Below are positions 5,758 to 8,135 of a stretch of DNA of 8,135 bases, piece after piece. The position numbers and the translations under genes were made by a program. The DNA lies in assembly GCA_030609975.1 (NCBI GenBank), contig JAUWSR010000167.1:1-8135 (forward strand). The letters are read 5' to 3'. The DNA comes from Acidobacteriota bacterium. Lineage in GTDB: Bacteria > Acidobacteriota > Aminicenantia > Aminicenantales > Aminicenantaceae. How positions within the stretch are numbered: position 1 is the stretch's first letter; the number at the start of each line of letters is the position of its first letter. The notes under the pieces are model-generated. The model had not been told where the DNA came from, did no database searches, and saw only the letters and a list, made by a program, of their open reading frames with translations.

Positions 5758-7644
5758 ATGGCCCTTGGATATGTCGGAAAGATCTTAAAAGTCGACCTCA
5801 ATCAACTTTCTTTTGAGACCATCGAAAAGGATGAATATTTTTACCGCACCTTTATGGGTGGGAGCGCGATGGCATCCTACTTTCTGATGACGGAGATGGA
5901 CGGCGGCGTGGATGCATTGGGGCCGGACAATGTTTTGGCCATCACGACCTCCATCCTGACGGGGACTCCCCTGGCAGGAGCCAACCGCTACACAGTGGCA
6001 GCCAAGTCTCCCTTGAACGATGGCTTTGGAGAATCCGAAGCGGGAGGTTTCTTCTCGATCGAACTGAAAAAAGCCGGCTTCGATGCCATTGTGGTGAAGG
6101 GCAAAGCCCCTAAGCCGGTCTATCTTTGGGTACATGATAGCGAGGTGGAGCTGCGGGATGCTTCCCATCTCTGGGGCCAGGACACAGGATATGCTCAAGA
6201 TACGATCCGAGCTGAACTCGACGATGACAAGATCCAGATGATCGCTATCGGCCAGGGTGGAGAGAACCTGGTGCGGTATGCTTGTGTCGTTCAGGATCTG
6301 CGCCATGCCAATGGCCGCAGCGGTATGGGTGCGGTCTTCGGGTCCAAGAACCTGAAGGCCGTTGCCGCCCGGGGAACTCAAAAACTGGAGTTTGCTCATC
6401 CGGATAAGCTGAAAGAATTGAACAGTTTTTTTGTTAAAAACATGAAGGATCACCCAGTCTGTCAGATCCTCAAACAAGGAGGCACCCTGGGCTGGGATAT
6501 GGAAGACCTGGATGCCGACGGAGTGCTGCCCACCAAAAATTTTAAAGGCGGTTCCTTTGATAAGGTGGAATCGGTCTCCTTTAATCGTTTGACCGAAACA
6601 GTGCTTTCCGGACGCGACACCTGCTATGCCTGTCCCATTCGCTGCAAGCAGGAAGCAGCCGGTGGTAAATTCGATATCGATCCTCAATTTGGAGGTCCGG
6701 AGTATGAGACATCGGGTGCCTTCGGTCCTAATATGCTGGTAGATGATATCGAGGTGATCGCTAAGGCACATGAACTCTGCAACCGCTATTCCTTGGATAC
6801 CATCGATGCCGGCATGTCCATTACCTTTGCCATGGAGTGCTTTGAGAACGGAATCCTGACAGCTGCGGATATGGATGGCTATGAGTTGAAATTCGGCAAC
6901 GGCGAAGCGGCCCTGGAAATGGTCAAAAAGATCGCCTTCCGTGAAGGATTCGGAGATCTCTTAGCGGAGGGGGCCTGGAGAATGGCTGAGAAGATCGGCC
7001 AAGGCTCAGAAAAATATGTTATGACCGTGAAAAAACAGGCTTTTGCCATGCATGAGCCCCGTGGCAAGAACAACATTGCCTTGGCTTATGCTCTTTCTGC
7101 TACCGGAGCGGACCATATCGAGGCTGCCCATGACATGCCCTTCGAAGAGGGACGCTGGGCTGTTCCCGATCTTTATCCTATCGGTCTTCTGAAGGGCGTT
7201 CCTGCGAGAGCCTTGATTCCCAAAAAGATCCGGTCGTTCTTTTACAAAAAGCAGGTCTACAGCGTCTTTAAAACCCATTACCGGTGGTTTTTTTCCGCCC
7301 GCCCCGCAAGGCTGTTCCGGCGCAAAAAGGTCGGCGAAATGGTGGCGGCCGCAACAGGGTGGGAAACCAGCCTCTTTGAGATCATGCTGTTGGGAGAACG
7401 GACCAACACGCTGGCGCGTGTGGTTTTAACGCGGGAAGGACTTACCCGGAAGGATGATGAGCTGCCGGACCGTATGTATGAGCCGTTGGAAACTGGGATC
7501 CTGACCGGCACTGCTCTTGATCGAGAAGAGATGACAAAGGCCCTCGATCTTTATTATGAGATGGCAGGCTGGGACGTTGAGACCGGTGTCCCTCGTGAAG
7601 CTCGCCTTCACCAGCTCAACATCGCCGACCTCTCGCAGTTTTAG
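5758..7644 (+). CDS. Aldehyde:ferredoxin oxidoreductase (AOR) family protein, atypical
   Basis: This 628-residue tungsto/molybdopterin oxidoreductase homologue is slightly longer than classical AOR (about 605). AOR-type enzymes oxidise aldehydes to acids with ferredoxin in the cytoplasm. N-terminal pterin-domain motifs are clear: 'NRYTVAAKSPLN' (76-87), 'SEAGGFF' (93-99) and 'GRSGMGAVFGSKNLKA' (186-201). The cluster motif C289-x2-C292-x3-C296 is present, as is 'GPEYETSGAFG' (313-323), which holds the usual active-site glutamate. 'NRYSLDTIDAG' (342-352) replaces the first DxxGLD pterin motif. 'TGWE' (533-536), 'LLGERTNTLAR' (544-554) and 'RKDDELPDR' (564-572) complete the C-terminal signature. 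Oddly, no cysteine occurs after Cys361. The site of the second DxxGLC motif, which supplies the fourth [4Fe-4S] ligand, reads 'KTHYRWFFSARP' (505-516), in a basic, aromatic stretch. The start is supported by TAGGAGAG (5745-5752). The substrate is unknown; a paralogue of altered function is plausible. Confidence 0.9.
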   Translation: MALGYVGKILKVDLNQLSFETIEKDEYFYRTFMGGSAMASYFLMTEMDGGVDALGPDNVLAITTSILTGTPLAGANRYTVAAKSPLNDGFGESEAGGFFSIELKKAGFDAIVVKGKAPKPVYLWVHDSEVELRDASHLWGQDTGYAQDTIRAELDDDKIQMIAIGQGGENLVRYACVVQDLRHANGRSGMGAVFGSKNLKAVAARGTQKLEFAHPDKLKELNSFFVKNMKDHPVCQILKQGGTLGWDMEDLDADGVLPTKNFKGGSFDKVESVSFNRLTETVLSGRDTCYACPIRCKQEAAGGKFDIDPQFGGPEYETSGAFGPNMLVDDIEVIAKAHELCNRYSLDTIDAGMSITFAMECFENGILTAADMDGYELKFGNGEAALEMVKKIAFREGFGDLLAEGAWRMAEKIGQGSEKYVMTVKKQAFAMHEPRGKNNIALAYALSATGADHIEAAHDMPFEEGRWAVPDLYPIGLLKGVPARALIPKKIRSFFYKKQVYSVFKTHYRWFFSARPARLFRRKKVGEMVAAATGWETSLFEIMLLGERTNTLARVVLTREGLTRKDDELPDRMYEPLETGILTGTALDREEMTKALDLYYEMAGWDVETGVPREARLHQLNIADLSQF

Positions 7645-7913
7645 CCGCCGCCCGAGATAGGAATAAATGAAATTAAATCCCCATCCTTCAAAATTTTACC
7701 GCTCTTTATGAAACTCTCCGCAAATTCCTTGTTGATGAATATGCGGGCACTTTTTTCCAGGTAGTCCTTCCAAGGGATGTTAAAGCGGTCGATGACCGCA
7801 GCAATAGCCGCTTCCGGGTTAATGGGGAGATCAAGATCCATATCTCTTTTGCCTGAATACCTCTGCATCAGCGTGATGAACCTTAAGTGGACGCTGGCTG
7901 TTTTCGCGGTCAT
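7641..7913 (-). CDS. MoaD/ThiS-family sulfur carrier protein ending in Gly-Gly-Gly
   Basis: This 90-residue beta-grasp (ubiquitin-fold) protein fits the usual 75-95 residue size of MoaD/ThiS carriers. It starts with 'VHLRFITLMQRYSGK' (8-22), typical of MoaD ('V.V.yfa.lre..G'). It ends with 'KDGDLISFIPISGGG' (76-90), the conserved carrier tail whose terminal glycine is adenylated and then thiocarboxylated. In molybdopterin synthase this thiocarboxylate donates the dithiolene sulfurs. Three glycines rather than two close the protein. No MoaE is in the window. The ThiF-like protein at 2025-2873 is the natural activator, and the convergent AOR-family gene, whose stop overlaps by 4 nt, the natural beneficiary (inference). 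The ATG at 7911-7913 has AGAGG (7929-7933) about 15 nt upstream, somewhat far, so a different start is possible. Confidence 0.88.
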   Translation of the reverse strand: MTAKTASVHLRFITLMQRYSGKRDMDLDLPINPEAAIAAVIDRFNIPWKDYLEKSARIFINKEFAESFIKSGKILKDGDLISFIPISGGG

Positions 7914-7941
7914 TATCTTATTCAGTTTCCTCTAGCTTTCT

Positions 7942-7970
7942 ATCTTAGCCGCAAATAAGTGGACATTCAA
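7942..7970 (-). promoter_or_regulatory. Putative sigma-A promoter for the MoaD-like gene
   Basis: On the minus strand TTGAAT (7965-7970) and TAAGAT (7942-7947) are 17 nt apart, about 29 nt upstream of the start codon at 7913. Confidence 0.45.
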
Positions 7971-7995
7971 GCGCATAAACATTCTCAGTGAGGTC

Positions 7996-8135
7996 TTATG
8001 ATCTGAAACGTTTTGAAATCACTTGATAACATGGAAAGATCAGGTATAGATTTGAAAGGACGCGTCCGCAGATAAGAGCTGTGGCGGCAGCCACAGCTCC
8101 CACCAAACCGGAGATGTGGATAGTGAGAAAGAGCA
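7996..8135 (-). CDS. Possible membrane protein, C-terminal tail only (cut by window edge)
   Basis: The last 46 codons of a minus-strand open frame are visible, ending at TAA (7996-7998). The translation contains 'GLVGAVAAATALICGRVL' followed by 'SNLYLIFPCYQVISKRFRSS'. This is a hydrophobic, alanine-rich helix and a second short hydrophobic run, then a basic tail, as expected for the last membrane helix of a transporter-like protein facing the cytoplasm. No family can be named from this much. It lies 82 nt upstream of the MoaD-like gene on the same strand. Because both start and body are missing, it could be a chance open frame; the plausible membrane topology is the only support. Confidence 0.4.
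   Translation of the reverse strand, partial: LFLTIHISGLVGAVAAATALICGRVLSNLYLIFPCYQVISKRFRS
8076..8099. repeat. Perfect 10-bp inverted repeat
   Basis: GAGCTGTGGC (8076-8085) and GCCACAGCTC (8090-8099) flank a 4-nt centre, GGCA. A separate 10-bp palindrome, GGACGCGTCC, lies at 8058-8067. Neither is followed by a T-run on either strand, so these are not standard terminators. Both fall inside the possible coding frame at 7996-8135. Confidence 0.6.

Noticed and set aside
5785..6771. 328-codon minus-strand open frame opposite the AOR-family gene
   Set aside because: It is an antisense shadow of a strongly conserved coding region, with no start signal and no family resemblance.
1..8135. CRISPR array, insertion-sequence transposase or phage genes
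   Set aside because: No regularly spaced direct repeats, transposase motifs or phage-type proteins were seen in any frame.

Overview
The window reads as a chromosomal segment of an anaerobic Gram-positive bacterium of the Clostridia, most likely a Desulfitobacterium- or Desulfosporosinus-like member of the Peptococcaceae. This is inferred from moderate GC content, purine-rich Shine-Dalgarno sites, AT-rich gaps with sigma-A-type promoters, a tadA/tRNA-Ser pair as is common in Firmicutes, and an oxygen-sensitive type of tungsten/molybdenum enzyme. No species-level assignment can be proved from the sequence alone.

Left part (1-1364). The 5' end of a minus-strand threonine synthase gene (zinc ribbon plus the PLP-lysine motif) runs off the left edge. 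A gap follows that holds divergent promoters and one copy of a dispersed intergenic repeat. Next come tadA (wobble adenosine deaminase) and, 13 nt later, a complete tRNA-Ser(CGA) gene with encoded CCA. A 214-nt leader region with an 8-bp hairpin and a good promoter precedes the next gene.

Middle part (1365-5478). A six-to-seven-segment membrane protein of unknown function is followed by a ThiF/MoeB-like adenylyltransferase with an N-terminal ThiS-like domain. A class V PLP enzyme gene converges on it, only 3 nt away, and is interrupted by one in-frame TGA with the frame intact on both sides. Divergent from that gene is a second, intact class V aminotransferase of the alanine/serine-glyoxylate type. 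A second copy of the repeat begins at its stop codon.

Right part (5479-8135). A 628-residue member of the aldehyde:ferredoxin oxidoreductase (AOR) family has its own promoter. It lacks any cysteine in the C-terminal region where the fourth [4Fe-4S] ligand normally lies. A MoaD/ThiS-like sulfur carrier ending in Gly-Gly-Gly converges on it, with stop codons overlapping. The C-terminal tail of what looks like another membrane protein enters from the right edge.

Functional reading (inference). AOR-family enzymes need a tungsto- or molybdopterin whose dithiolene sulfurs are delivered by a MoaD-type carrier that an E1-like enzyme has adenylated. The ThiF-like protein, the MoaD-like protein and the AOR-like protein can therefore form a cofactor-supply-plus-enzyme module. 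The two PLP enzymes and the membrane protein sit inside this module, but their roles are not shown by the sequence. The points most worth following up are the in-frame TGA, the altered cluster/pterin site of the AOR homologue, the split carrier/activator arrangement, and the dispersed repeat.
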